Part shown: piece by piece, positions 25,178 to 33,559 of the stretch
How positions within the stretch are numbered: the first letter of the stretch is position 1
How the letters are laid out: every line of letters starts with the position of its first letter
Origin: Ferrovibrio sp.
GTDB taxonomy: Bacteria; Pseudomonadota; Alphaproteobacteria; Ferrovibrionales; Ferrovibrionaceae
DNA: 64,000 nucleotides
NCBI RefSeq assembly: GCF_017994015.1
Contig: NZ_JAGOLP010000010.1
Location: forward strand, 1-64,000
Direction of reading: 5' to 3'
Notes under the pieces: model-generated
The model's input: only the letters and a program-made list of their open reading frames with translations
Database searches by the model: none
Told to the model about the DNA's origin: nothing
Made by a program: the position numbers and the translations under genes

Positions 25178-25654
25178 TTACTTGGCGAAGATCATCTCGT
25201 CATGGGCGAAGGCCTTGAATTCCAGCGCGTTGCCCGAGGGATCGAGGAAGAACATGGTGTATTGCTCGCCGACCTCGCCCTCGAAACGCACATAGGGCTC
25301 GATGACAAATTTGGTGCCGACCGACTGCATCTTCTCGGCCAGTGCCTTCCATTCCGGAATATTCAGCACCACGCCGAAATGCTTCACCGGCACGGCATGG
25401 TCGTCCACATCGCTGGTCTTGGCATGGCCACATTCCTCGGGCGCCAGATGCGCCACGATCTGATGGCCGAACAGATCAAAATCCACCCAGTTATCGGCCG
25501 AGCGGCCTTCCGGGCAGCCGAGCAGATCGCCATAGAAGCTGCGCGCCGCCGCAATGTCATGCACCGGGAAGGCGAGATGGAACGGGCGGATCGGCTTGCC
25601 GCCATTCGGCAGCGTGCTGGTTTCGGGTTTCGCGGTCGGGGTCAGGGCATTCAT
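25178..25654 (-). CDS. VOC (glyoxalase/dioxygenase fold) family protein
   Basis: 158 residues. [26 protein letters not shown] starts a typical VOC beta-alpha module, with metal-ligand positions likely at His30 region and the Glu in [11 protein letters not shown]. Relatives are annotated as glyoxalase-like or extradiol dioxygenase-like; the group with FHLAFPVHD is uncharacterised. I use the ATG at 25654 (MNALTPTAK) after TTGGAG; the frame also has an ATG at 25666. It ends at a strong terminator and is divergent from a LysR gene, which may control it. Confidence 0.82.
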   Translation of the reverse strand: MNALTPTAKPETSTLPNGGKPIRPFHLAFPVHDIAAARSFYGDLLGCPEGRSADNWVDFDLFGHQIVAHLAPEECGHAKTSDVDDHAVPVKHFGVVLNIPEWKALAEKMQSVGTKFVIEPYVRFEGEVGEQYTMFFLDPSGNALEFKAFAHDEMIFAK

Positions 25655-25680
25655 GGCTGGCTCCAAATCTGGGGGGGCGT

Positions 25681-25692
25681 ATCAGCGCTGAT
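25681..25692. promoter_or_regulatory. 12-bp perfect palindrome between VOC and LysR genes
   Basis: ATCAGCGCTGAT is a perfect palindrome 26 bases from the VOC start and 48 from the LysR start. A second palindrome, GGCGCCGGCGCC, is at 25703-25714. One of them may be the site of the adjacent LysR protein, although neither is the classic T-N11-A form. Confidence 0.35.
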
Positions 25693-25739
25693 CCTAACCA
25701 TTGGCGCCGGCGCCACAATCGATTTAAACTCGCCCAGCC

Positions 25740-26681
25740 ATGAGTTTTCCTCATAACAACCCACCCGGCGAGAGCGGCCCTCTGCCCTCCCTGAACGCCC
25801 TGCGCGCCTTTGCCGCCGCCGGGCGCCATCTCAGTTTCACCCGCGCCGCCGCCGAATTGCATGTCACCCAGGGCGCGGTGAGCCGGCTGGTGAAGCAGTT
25901 GGAAGCCGATCTGGGGGTGCAGCTTTTCCGCCGCGGCCCGCGCGGCCTGGAACTGACCGAAATCGGCGGCGCCTATCTGCCCGCCTTGCAGGATGCCTTC
26001 GAGCGGTTATTTGCCGCCACCCGCCTGGTGGCCCGCGCCGGGCGCCCGGCCAACCGGCTGACCATTGCCACCCTGCCCACCCTGGCAATGCGCTGGTTCA
26101 TGCCGCGCCTGGCGGATTTCCAGCGCCGCCACCCGGAAATATCGGTGGATGTGACCAGCGCCGACCGCCCGATCGATTTCGCACGCGAGGCCATTGATGT
26201 GGGCATCCAATATGGCCCGCCGGCTGGGCGTGACACCTGGCCCGAGGGCCTGGCCGCCAGTTTCCTGTTCCCCGAAACCGTGCTGCTGGTGGGCAGCCCC
26301 GCTCTGCTGAAAAGCCGCCCGGTGAAACGGCCCGAGGATGTGCGGCGCCACACCCTGCTGACCCATTCCACCCGCCCGGAAGCCTGGGCGGAATGGTTTG
26401 CCGCTGCCGGTCTGAAGCCAGCACCACAGCAGCATGGCCCCGGTTTTGAGCATTTTTTCATGTCGATTGAAGCGGCGGCCAATGGCCTTGGCCTGGCCCT
26501 GGTGCCGGATTTTTTCATCAGCGCCGAATTGCGCGATGGCCGCCTGATCGAACCCTTGCCCGAGCATCGTGTGCAGCGGCGCGGCGGCTATTATTTGCTG
26601 CACCAGCAGGGCCGCGAGCGCGAACCGGCGATCCGTGCCTTCCGCGACTGGCTGCACAACAGCCAGGAAATCAGCTTGTGA
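25740..26681 (+). CDS. LysR-type regulator, GcvA-like
   Basis: 313 residues. The winged HTH is PSLNALRAFAAAGRHLSFTRAAAELHVTQGAVSRLVKQLE (residues about 15-55), and the effector domain contains LTIATLPTLAMRWFMPRLADFQRRHPEI, the pattern of the GcvA group. It should bind upstream of target genes and respond to a small ligand. It is divergent from the VOC gene, which is its likeliest target. A downstream EamA transporter on the same strand, 73 bases away, may also belong to its regulon. The ATG at 25740 is the natural start. Confidence 0.9.
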   Translation: MSFPHNNPPGESGPLPSLNALRAFAAAGRHLSFTRAAAELHVTQGAVSRLVKQLEADLGVQLFRRGPRGLELTEIGGAYLPALQDAFERLFAATRLVARAGRPANRLTIATLPTLAMRWFMPRLADFQRRHPEISVDVTSADRPIDFAREAIDVGIQYGPPAGRDTWPEGLAASFLFPETVLLVGSPALLKSRPVKRPEDVRRHTLLTHSTRPEAWAEWFAAAGLKPAPQQHGPGFEHFFMSIEAAANGLGLALVPDFFISAELRDGRLIEPLPEHRVQRRGGYYLLHQQGREREPAIRAFRDWLHNSQEISL

Positions 26682-26754
26682 TGCATGACACAGCCAGCAG
26701 CCCCGGCATTGGCTAAGCAATAGTCTCACATTCAGTGACGAGTTCGTAACCGCC

Positions 26755-27666
26755 ATGTTTGCCAGTCTGCGTCAATCGCGCTTCTATCCGCTGCTGCTGC
26801 TCGTCGCTACCGGCACCACGCTCGGCCTGTCCACGCCATTTGCCAAAGTGGCACTGGACCAGGGTATTTCGCCGGTCGCCTTTGCCTTCTGGCAGAATTT
26901 AATCGGCGGCCTGCTGTTGCTTGTGCTGGCCTGCGCCACCGGCAGCCGGCCCGTGGCATCGGCACAGCATCTACGCTTTTTTCTGATCAGCGGCTTCATA
27001 ACCCTGGCATTGCCGCATGTGCTTATTTTTCTTGCCGTGGCCCGCATCGGGGCCGGACTGCCGAGCGTTGTCTATGCCTTCCCCACCCTCCTCACCTACA
27101 GCCTTGCCCTGCTGCTCGGGATGGAAAAACTTGTCTGGCGGCGCGCTGCCGGCATCGGCCTCGGGCTGGTCGGCATCCTGCTGATCCTGGTGCCGCGCAG
27201 CGGCCCGGTCGCCGGGCCGGATTTACCCTGGATGCTGCTGGCCTTCATCGCGCCGGTTGCCCTGGCCATTGGCAACATCTATCGCACCCGTGCCTGGCCG
27301 CAGAATGCAGCGCCATTGCTGCTGGCGGCGGGTACACTTCTGGCTGCGGCGCTCTGGCTGCTGCTGGCCGGTGGCGCCATGGCGCTGGTTTCCAGCCCAA
27401 GGCTCTATCTGCCTGGCCACGGCGAAACCGACTGGGTGCTGCCGGTGGCTGGCGGTTTTGCCTGCCTGAGCTTCATCACCTATTTTGAATTGCAGCGCGT
27501 AGCCGGCCCGGTCTATCTGAGCCAGATTGGCTATGTCATCACCACCACAAGCCTGATGATCGGCGCGTTCTATTTTGGCGAAAGCTACAGCTTGCTGGTC
27601 TGGGGTGCCCTGCTGGTGATTATTTTTGGCATCCTGCTGGTCAATCAGCGCCCCAGCCAGCGGTAA
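26755..27666 (+). CDS. EamA-family (DMT) transporter
   Basis: 303 residues with ten hydrophobic segments in two EamA repeats of five, beginning FYPLLLLVATGTTLGLSTPFAKVAL and ending LVWGALLVIIFGILLVNQRPS. The drug/metabolite transporter superfamily exports amino acids, nucleosides or drugs; nothing in the sequence fixes the substrate. It sits in the inner membrane. The ATG at 26755 is the first in frame. It follows a LysR gene on the same strand, which is a common exporter-regulator pairing. Confidence 0.88.
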   Translation: MFASLRQSRFYPLLLLVATGTTLGLSTPFAKVALDQGISPVAFAFWQNLIGGLLLLVLACATGSRPVASAQHLRFFLISGFITLALPHVLIFLAVARIGAGLPSVVYAFPTLLTYSLALLLGMEKLVWRRAAGIGLGLVGILLILVPRSGPVAGPDLPWMLLAFIAPVALAIGNIYRTRAWPQNAAPLLLAAGTLLAAALWLLLAGGAMALVSSPRLYLPGHGETDWVLPVAGGFACLSFITYFELQRVAGPVYLSQIGYVITTTSLMIGAFYFGESYSLLVWGALLVIIFGILLVNQRPSQR

Positions 27667-27726
27667 TCTGGGCTTTCACAGCGACCCGGCCGCAGGCTAA
27701 GCTAGCGCAGATCAGGAGTCTGCCCT

Positions 27727-28635
27727 ATGCGCAAAGCGTTGTTTACCTTGCTGTTTTGTATGCTGCCCATTCTGGCAGTTGCGGCCGATAAGCTGGATTC
27801 CCGCCCGCGCGTGGCGGTGATTTCGGCCTTTGGCCCGGAATGGCTCACCCTAAAAGCGGCGCTGGCCGAGCCACAGAGCCATGCTGTGAACGGCATCGAA
27901 TTTGTCACCGGGCGGCTTTCGGGCCGCGATGTGGTGCTGTTCCTCAGTGGCATCAGCATGGTGAATGCCACCATGAGCACCCAGATCGCCCTCAACCGCT
28001 TCGATATCAGCGGCATCGTTTTCAGCGGCATTGCCGGCGGCGTCGACCCTGGCTTGAATGTTGGCGATGTGGTGGTGGCGGATAAATGGGCGCAGTATCT
28101 GGAAGCCACCTTTGCCCGCGACCTCGGCAATCGCCGTTATGAACTACCGCCCTGGAAAAAACCTGAACAGCCGAATTACGGCATGATCTTCCCCAATGCG
28201 GTGGAGGTGCGGCGCGCCAATGCGGCGCCGGAAGCCAAATTCTGGTTTGAGGTTGATCCCGGCATGCTGGCGGCAGCACGGCGGCTCAATGATGTAACGT
28301 TACAGCATTGCGCCAGCGGCACTACCTGCCTGGAGCAGAAGCCGCGCCTGGTGCTGGGCGGCAATGGCGTTTCCGGCCAGGCCTTTGTGGATAATGCCGA
28401 TTTCCGGCGCTATGTGTTTGATGCCTTCCAGGCGCGCGTGCTGGATATGGAAAGTGCGGCGGTGGCGATGGTGGCCTATGCCAATGGCGTGCCGTTCATC
28501 GCCTTCCGCAGCCTGTCCGATCTGGCCGGCGGCGAAAAAGGCGGCAACGAAATGGCTACCTTCATGCGCTTGGCTTCCGATAATTCCGCCGCAATGGTGC
28601 GGCGTTTCCTGGAAGTATGGGCGCCGCCGCGCTGA
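27727..28635 (+). CDS. Secreted MTA/SAH nucleosidase-like protein (PNP_UDP family)
   Basis: 302 residues. A cleavable signal peptide, MRKALFTLLFCMLPILAVAA, precedes a phosphorylase/nucleosidase domain: RVAVISAFGPEWLTLKAAL, FSGIAGGVDPGLNVGDVVVAD, then VLDMESAAVAMVAYANGVPFIAFRSLSDLAGG. The Glu in LDMES and Asp in SDLAG correspond to catalytic residues of 5'-methylthioadenosine/S-adenosylhomocysteine nucleosidase. An exported location is unusual for that activity, which is normally cytoplasmic; the protein may scavenge nucleosides in the periplasm. AGGAGT precedes the ATG. It is convergent with argB. Confidence 0.82.
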   Translation: MRKALFTLLFCMLPILAVAADKLDSRPRVAVISAFGPEWLTLKAALAEPQSHAVNGIEFVTGRLSGRDVVLFLSGISMVNATMSTQIALNRFDISGIVFSGIAGGVDPGLNVGDVVVADKWAQYLEATFARDLGNRRYELPPWKKPEQPNYGMIFPNAVEVRRANAAPEAKFWFEVDPGMLAAARRLNDVTLQHCASGTTCLEQKPRLVLGGNGVSGQAFVDNADFRRYVFDAFQARVLDMESAAVAMVAYANGVPFIAFRSLSDLAGGEKGGNEMATFMRLASDNSAAMVRRFLEVWAPPR

Positions 28636-28648
28636 CTTGAACGCCCGA

Positions 28649-29584
28649 TTATTCGCCGGCGCGTGGCGTTACCGGGGCGCGTTCCAGCATGGTGCCGACG
28701 CCATGCGCGGTGAACAATTCGAGCAGCAGCACATGCGGGATGCGGCCATCCAGGATATGCGCCGCATGCACACCGCCGCGCACCGCATCCAGGCAGGTTT
28801 CCAGCTTCGGGATCATGCCGCCGGAAATGGTGCCATCACCCATCAGCATCAGCGCTTCTTTCGGCGTCAGCTTCGGGATCAGGTGCTTGTCCTTGTTCAG
28901 CACGCCGGCCACATCGGTGAGCATCAGCAGCTTGGCCGCGCCCACCGCCGAGGCAATCGCGCCGGCTGCCGTGTCGGCATTGATGTTGTAGGTTTCGCCA
29001 TGCTCGCCGATGCCGATCGGCGCCACCACCGGGATGATGTTGGAATTCTGCAAGGTGCGCAGGATATCCGGGTTGACCTTGACCGGCTCGCCGACAAAGC
29101 CGAGATCAAGCAGCTTCTCGATATTCGAGCCGGGATCGCGCACCGAGCGGCGCAGCTTGCGCGCCTCGATCAGCCGGCCATCCTTGCCCGACAGGCCGAT
29201 GCCGATGCCGCCGACGCTGTTGATCGCGGTGACAACCTGTTTGTTGATCGAGCCGGCCAGCACCATTTCCACGATCTCCACCGTGGCCTGGTCGGTAACA
29301 CGCAGGCCATCGATGAATTCGCTCTTGATCTTGAGCCGGTCGAGCATGGCGCCGATCTGCGGCCCGCCGCCATGCACCACGATGGGATTGATGCCCACCT
29401 GCTTGATCAGCACCACGTCGCGGGCAAATTCCTGCGCCAGATGCTCGTCGCCCATGGCATGGCCGCCATACTTGATCACCATGGTCTGACCGGCGAAGCG
29501 GCGCATATAGGGCAGCGCTTCCGACAGCACCTTGGCGGTTTCCTGCAAATGCGATTCCAAGGGCTTGGGGCCGGCGGTTTTCAT
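28649..29584 (-). CDS. argB: Acetylglutamate kinase
   Basis: 311 residues of the amino acid kinase family, matching ArgB throughout: [25 protein letters not shown] near 35, then [35 protein letters not shown] and [13 protein letters not shown]. It phosphorylates N-acetylglutamate in arginine synthesis in the cytoplasm. The longer N-terminus ([26 protein letters not shown]) is typical of the arginine-inhibited hexameric class, so feedback control is likely. It is last in the rpmH-to-argB run, 45 bases after engB. Confidence 0.95.
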   Translation of the reverse strand: MKTAGPKPLESHLQETAKVLSEALPYMRRFAGQTMVIKYGGHAMGDEHLAQEFARDVVLIKQVGINPIVVHGGGPQIGAMLDRLKIKSEFIDGLRVTDQATVEIVEMVLAGSINKQVVTAINSVGGIGIGLSGKDGRLIEARKLRRSVRDPGSNIEKLLDLGFVGEPVKVNPDILRTLQNSNIIPVVAPIGIGEHGETYNINADTAAGAIASAVGAAKLLMLTDVAGVLNKDKHLIPKLTPKEALMLMGDGTISGGMIPKLETCLDAVRGGVHAAHILDGRIPHVLLLELFTAHGVGTMLERAPVTPRAGE

Positions 29585-29629
29585 TGGGCGTTTCCGTTTC
29601 TGGACGAAATCGGGCCTATATAAAGCGGT

Positions 29630-30265
29630 TTAAACCAGCCCCGCAAGCTCGGCGCGGAGTTCTGGTATGCCGAGCGCCTTTTCGCTGGAGGTGAACAGCA
29701 CTTCCGGATGCGCAGCAACGCGGCGGCTGACCTTGGCGCGGGTTTCAGCCAGACGCGCGGCGGCCTCGACCGGCTTCACCTTGTCGGCCTTGGTCAGCAC
29801 CACCTGGTAGACCACGGCCGAGGCGTCGAAAATCTCCATGATGTCGAGATCGCTGTCCTTGAGGCCATGGCGGCCATCCACCAGCAGCAGCACGCGGCGC
29901 AGGTTGGGCCGGCCCTTGAGAAAATCCACCGCCAGGCGGGTCCAGTCGGCCGCCACCTGCTTGCCAGCCTGCGAATAGCCATAGCCCGGCAGATCCACCA
30001 GCATCAGCTTGCCGCCGAGCGAGAAGAAATTGAGCTGCTGGGTGCGGCCCGGCGTGTTGGAAACACGCGCCAGGGTTTTGCGCCCGGTGAGCGCATTGAC
30101 CAGGCTGGACTTGCCAACATTGGAGCGGCCGGCAAAGGCGATTTCCGGCAAGGATGGCGCCGGCAGCATTTCGGCGATCATCGCCCCGGCGACAAAATCG
30201 CAAGGGCCGGCGAAAAGCAGCCGGCCCTTCTCGATCTGTGCCGCGCTGTATTGCGGCTCGCTCAT
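29630..30265 (-). CDS. engB: Ribosome biogenesis GTP-binding protein EngB/YsxC
   Basis: 211 residues. G motifs are in order: GRSNVGKSSLVNAL (G1), PGRTQQLNFF (G2/switch), DLPGYGYSQAGK (G3), LTKADKVK (G4) and FTSSEKALG (G5). This small GTPase assists assembly of the large ribosomal subunit. I use the ATG at 30265 (MSEPQYSAAQ), seven bases after the yidC stop; an upstream ATG at 30304 would overlap yidC. The position between yidC and argB is conserved in many alphaproteobacteria. Confidence 0.95.
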   Translation of the reverse strand: MSEPQYSAAQIEKGRLLFAGPCDFVAGAMIAEMLPAPSLPEIAFAGRSNVGKSSLVNALTGRKTLARVSNTPGRTQQLNFFSLGGKLMLVDLPGYGYSQAGKQVAADWTRLAVDFLKGRPNLRRVLLLVDGRHGLKDSDLDIMEIFDASAVVYQVVLTKADKVKPVEAAARLAETRAKVSRRVAAHPEVLFTSSEKALGIPELRAELAGLV

Positions 30266-30272
30266 CCTGGCG

Positions 30273-32117
30273 TCACTTCGCAGGCGGCGGCGTGGGATCG
30301 GCACCGCCGCCGATCTTCACACCCATGCGGCGCATGATGATGATCTGCTGGATGATGCTGAGCGTGTTGTTCCACGACCAGTAGATCACCAGGCCGGAAG
30401 CGAAGGAACCGAGCATGAAGGTGAACACCACCGGCATGAGGGCAAAAATCTTCTGCTGTACCGGATCCGGCGGCTGCGGATTGAGGCGCATCTGCAGCCA
30501 CATGGTGATGCCCATGATGATCGGCCAGACGCCGAGCGACAGGATGTGCAGCATGCCGCCGAAGGCAAAGACCGCGGGCACATCGTAGGGCAGTAGGCCG
30601 AACAGGTTGATCCACGAAGTTGGATCAGGCGCCGAAAGATCGTGAATCCAGCCGAAAAATGGCGCATGGCGCATTTCGATGCTGATATACAGCACCTTGT
30701 AGAGCGCGAAGAAAACCGGGATCTGCAACAGGATCGGCAAGCAGCCAGCGGCTGGATTGACCTTCTCCTTCTTGTACAGCTCCATCAATTCCTTCTGCAT
30801 CGCCTCGCGATTTTCGCCATGGCGCTCGCGCAGGCGCTGCATTTCGGGTTGCAGCTTCTTCATCGCGCTCATCGCCACATAGGATTTGTAGGCGAGCGGG
30901 AAGAACAGCAGCTTCACGATCACGGTGACAATCAGCATGGCCACGCCGATATTGCCAGCCCAGCCATGGAACCAATGGATCGCGAAGAACATCGGCTTGG
31001 TGAGATACGGGAACCAGCCCCAGTCAATCACCAGGTCGAAACGCGGAATCTGGTGCCGCTCCTCGTAGCGGTTGACCAGTTCGGTCTGCTTGGCGCCAAC
31101 GAACAGCAGGCTGGCCGATTGCGCCTTGGCGCCGGCTGCCACGGCCACGCCGCCGCCAAGCCAATCAACCTGGAAGCGGTCGGCGCCCGGCGTGCCGCCA
31201 TGGGTGAAGCGGCCCTTGATATTCTGCTCAACACCCGGCACCAGCGCGGTAAGCCAGTATTTGTCGGTGAAGCCGAGCCAGCCGCCCACCGAGTCGAATT
31301 CGGCATTCTTATCTTTGGCCAGATCGCCGTAGGGCACTTCCTTCAACGTGCCCTTCTCATCCGCTTTGGGGCGGAACACGCCCAGCGGACCTTCATAAAG
31401 GATATAGAGGCCATCGGTCTTGGGCAGGCCATGGCGCGACAGCAGCGCATAGGGGAACAGCGTGAGCGGCTTGTCGCTCTTGTTCTCGATGCCCTGCACC
31501 ACGTTGAACATGAAATTATCGTCGAGCGAGATGGCGCGGGTGAATACCAGACCCTCGCCGTTATCCCAGCTCAGTGTCACCGTCTCGCCGGTCTTGAGCG
31601 TGGTCTTGTCGGCGCTCCAGCGCGTCTGCGGCCCGGGCAGCTTGGTGCTGTCGCCGGGCGCCGCAGTCCAGCCGAATTCGGCATAATAGGGATGCGGCGC
31701 GCCAGCCGGCGACAACAGCGTGATCGGCGGGCTGTTGGGCGCCAGCTCTTCCTTGTAATCCGGCAGGATCACGTCATCGACCCGGCCGCCGACCAAATTG
31801 ATCGAGCCGCGCAGGCGCTGGCCTTCAATCGTCACACGCGGGGTTTGCGCCACCACCGCAGCGCGGCTGGCACCCGTAACAACCGGGCCGGCGGCGCCGG
31901 GCAGGGCCGGCAGCGCGTTCAGGCCCGGCGCAGCACCTGGGGCCGGCGTCGGCACAGCCGAGCCATCCGGATTGGTCACCTGCGTGGTGGCGGCCTTCTG
32001 CGCCGCCTGTTCGGCACGCAGTTTTTCCTGGCGCGGCGCATCCACGAAGAATTGGAAACCGAGCATGATCGCAAGCGACAGCGCAATGGCGATGATGAGG
32101 TTCTTCTGGTCTGACAT
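30273..32117 (-). CDS. yidC: Membrane protein insertase YidC/Oxa1
   Basis: 614 residues. Seen are the N-terminal anchor KNLIIAIALSLAIMLGFQFFV, a large periplasmic beta domain (residues about 80-370, VDDVILPDYKEELAPNSPPI and on), then the conserved five-helix core from WFPYLTKPMFFAIHWFHGW to WSWNNTLSIIQQIIIMRRMG. It inserts proteins into the inner membrane with or without SecYEG. The Pro/Ala-rich linker after the first helix is normal for the class. It starts three bases after yidD and is followed by engB. Confidence 0.97.
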   Translation of the reverse strand: MSDQKNLIIAIALSLAIMLGFQFFVDAPRQEKLRAEQAAQKAATTQVTNPDGSAVPTPAPGAAPGLNALPALPGAAGPVVTGASRAAVVAQTPRVTIEGQRLRGSINLVGGRVDDVILPDYKEELAPNSPPITLLSPAGAPHPYYAEFGWTAAPGDSTKLPGPQTRWSADKTTLKTGETVTLSWDNGEGLVFTRAISLDDNFMFNVVQGIENKSDKPLTLFPYALLSRHGLPKTDGLYILYEGPLGVFRPKADEKGTLKEVPYGDLAKDKNAEFDSVGGWLGFTDKYWLTALVPGVEQNIKGRFTHGGTPGADRFQVDWLGGGVAVAAGAKAQSASLLFVGAKQTELVNRYEERHQIPRFDLVIDWGWFPYLTKPMFFAIHWFHGWAGNIGVAMLIVTVIVKLLFFPLAYKSYVAMSAMKKLQPEMQRLRERHGENREAMQKELMELYKKEKVNPAAGCLPILLQIPVFFALYKVLYISIEMRHAPFFGWIHDLSAPDPTSWINLFGLLPYDVPAVFAFGGMLHILSLGVWPIIMGITMWLQMRLNPQPPDPVQQKIFALMPVVFTFMLGSFASGLVIYWSWNNTLSIIQQIIIMRRMGVKIGGGADPTPPPAK

Positions 32118-32120
32118 GCT

Positions 32121-32417
32121 CTACGAATCCGCCTTGTTGGCCGGGGCGAGGTTACTATTCTGCCCTGGTGGCTCCCCGATCGGGGGAACCGGATCGAAAC
32201 CGCTGGAACCGAACGGCTGGCAACGCGCCAGGCGCCGCACGGTGAGATATGTCCCGCGCCAGGCACCATGACGTTCCAGCGCCTCCAGTGCATAGCACGA
32301 GCAGGTTGGCTGGAAGCGGCAGTTATGCCCTACCCAGGGGGAGAGAAACAACCGGTAGGCCCGGATTGGCAAGGCTACCAGACGAGCGGGAAAGGAATAT
32401 GACACCGGCGCGGTCAC
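32121..32417 (-). CDS. yidD: Membrane protein insertion efficiency factor YidD
   Basis: 98 residues with the family core LPIRAYRLFLSPWVGHNCRFQPTCSCYALEALERHGAWRG (split: after FLSPWVGHNC), including the conserved Cys triplet NCRF-PTCSCY. YidD is a small amphipathic inner-membrane-associated protein that helps YidC. I use the GTG at 32417, whose GTGA overlaps the rnpA stop. A longer frame to 32462 lies inside rnpA. Translational coupling to rnpA is normal for this locus. Confidence 0.92.
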   Translation of the reverse strand: MTAPVSYSFPARLVALPIRAYRLFLSPWVGHNCRFQPTCSCYALEALERHGAWRGTYLTVRRLARCQPFGSSGFDPVPPIGEPPGQNSNLAPANKADS

Positions 32418-32809
32418 GCGCCCGGCTCCGGCGAGGCGGCCAGCACGGGGACAGCCTGCCACAGCTTAAGCCGCCGCAAGGCGGCTTCCAGATCGCGGCG
32501 CAATTCAGCAAAGCCCCGTTCCGGCGTGGCCTTGCGCGCCACCAGCACATATTCATGGCCGGGCACGGCATGCTGCGGCATGATTTCACGCGCCAATGCT
32601 TTCAGCCGCCGGCGGGCGCGGTTGCGCAGCACGGCATTGCCGACCTTGCGCGAGGCGGTAAAGCCAACGCGGATAGCTGCACGGGATGAGCTTTCGGGTG
32701 CCAGCGCGGCCTGCAACAGCAGACCCGGCTGGGCCGAGCGCCGCTCGGCGCCCTGCACCCGCAGATACTCCGCCCGGCGGCGGAGCCGTTCAAGGCTGTC
32801 CGTCGCCAT
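32414..32809 (-). CDS. rnpA: Ribonuclease P protein component
   Basis: 131 residues. The RNase P protein core is [30 protein letters not shown], with the conserved RNR basic helix, followed by [30 protein letters not shown]. It binds the RNase P RNA and helps trim tRNA 5' leaders. It starts 21 bases after rpmH and its stop overlaps the yidD start. The N-terminal segment is a little longer than in Bacillus, normal for this class. Confidence 0.95.
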   Translation of the reverse strand: MATDSLERLRRRAEYLRVQGAERRSAQPGLLLQAALAPESSSRAAIRVGFTASRKVGNAVLRNRARRRLKALAREIMPQHAVPGHEYVLVARKATPERGFAELRRDLEAALRRLKLWQAVPVLAASPEPGA

Positions 32810-32830
32810 CAGGCGGTGCCGCTCGGGAAA

Positions 32831-32965
32831 TCAGGCCGAGAGCTTCTTGCGCCCGATGGCGCGGCGGGAAGCCACCACCTTACGACCACCAACGGTGGCC
32901 ATGCGCGCGCGAAAACCGTGGCGGCGCTTGCGCACCAGCTTGCTGGGTTGATAAGTCCGTTTCAC
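32831..32965 (-). CDS. rpmH: 50S ribosomal protein L34
   Basis: 44 residues with the full L34 pattern: [20 protein letters not shown], then [23 protein letters not shown]. It starts with GTG at 32965; GGAGAGCGG lies just before. A longer frame upstream (to 33016) is not L34 and runs through the leader. It heads the operon rpmH-rnpA-yidD-yidC-engB-argB and has a clear sigma-70 promoter about 63 bases upstream. Confidence 0.97.
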   Translation of the reverse strand: MKRTYQPSKLVRKRRHGFRARMATVGGRKVVASRRAIGRKKLSA

Positions 32966-33027
32966 AACCGCTCTCCATCGAAAAGCGTAAAAAAGGGCCT
33001 TTGCAGGCCCCGCCAAAATCGTGCCGC

Positions 33028-33056
33028 TGTATAAGGGCTGGCGCTGCGGGAGTCAA
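33028..33056 (-). promoter_or_regulatory. Sigma-70 promoter of the rpmH operon
   Basis: On the minus strand TTGACT (33056-33051) and TATACA (33033-33028) are separated by exactly 17 bases. This is close to consensus and leaves a leader of about 55 bases before the rpmH GTG. Confidence 0.85.
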
Positions 33057-33094
33057 CGATATAAGCCAGCAAAGCTTTTCAGGGCCGAATCTCG

Positions 33095-33123
33095 TTGACG
33101 GATGCGCCCCGACACCCTATAAC
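33095..33123 (+). promoter_or_regulatory. Sigma-70 promoter of rpmB
   Basis: TTGACG (33095-33100) and TATAAC (33118-33123) are 17 bases apart, giving a leader of about 65 bases before the rpmB ATG. The leader contains a short direct repeat, TTCGGATTCC, twice. The promoter is back to back with that of rpmH. Confidence 0.85.
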
Positions 33124-33195
33124 CCGCCCCGATTTTCGGATTCCCAGCAGGGATTTCGGATTCCTATTGGGCAGTTTGCTAGAAAGAGGTCTGTC

Positions 33196-33492
33196 ATGGC
33201 TCGTCGCTGCGAAGTGACCGGCAAGGGCGTTCAGTTCGGCCACAATGTGAGCCACGCCAATAATAAGACGCTCCGGCGTTTTATGCCGAATCTGCATGGG
33301 GTTACCCTGATTTCCGAGGCTCTGGGCCGCAACGTCAAGTTGCGCCTCTCTGCGCAGGGCCTGCGCTCGGTGGAGCATAACGGTGGTTTGGATAATTGGC
33401 TGGTCAAGACCGCCGATGCCAAGCTTTCGATTGATGCCAAGAAGCTGAAGCGTCAGATCAAGAAGGCCCGGGCTGCCGCTCCGGCAGCCTGA
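33196..33492 (+). CDS. rpmB: 50S ribosomal protein L28
   Basis: 98 residues with the L28 pattern: [21 protein letters not shown], then [21 protein letters not shown] and [24 protein letters not shown]. The ATG at 33196 follows AGAAAGAGGT. A frame open from 32686 is only shadow across rnpA and rpmH. L28 is a large-subunit protein. The gene is monocistronic, with its own promoter and a strong terminator 20 bases after the stop. Confidence 0.97.
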   Translation: MARRCEVTGKGVQFGHNVSHANNKTLRRFMPNLHGVTLISEALGRNVKLRLSAQGLRSVEHNGGLDNWLVKTADAKLSIDAKKLKRQIKKARAAAPAA

Positions 33493-33511
33493 TTTAACCT
33501 TCCAGAACTTG

Positions 33512-33554
33512 AAACGCCCGCACGGCCAAAAGGCCGCATTGCGGGCGTTTTAGT
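33512..33554 (+). terminator. Rho-independent terminator of rpmB
   Basis: AAACGCCCGCA at 33512-33522 pairs perfectly with TGCGGGCGTTT at 33540-33550, with an inner CGGCC-AAAA-GGCCG stem inside and TTTTAG after it. It ends the rpmB transcript. The convergent phytase-like gene stops six bases beyond it. Confidence 0.92.
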
Positions 33555-33559
33555 TATTT

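Noticed and set aside
30642..32114. A 490-codon open frame antisense to yidC
   Set aside because: yidC is unmistakable and in its conserved operon; the antisense product shows no family features.
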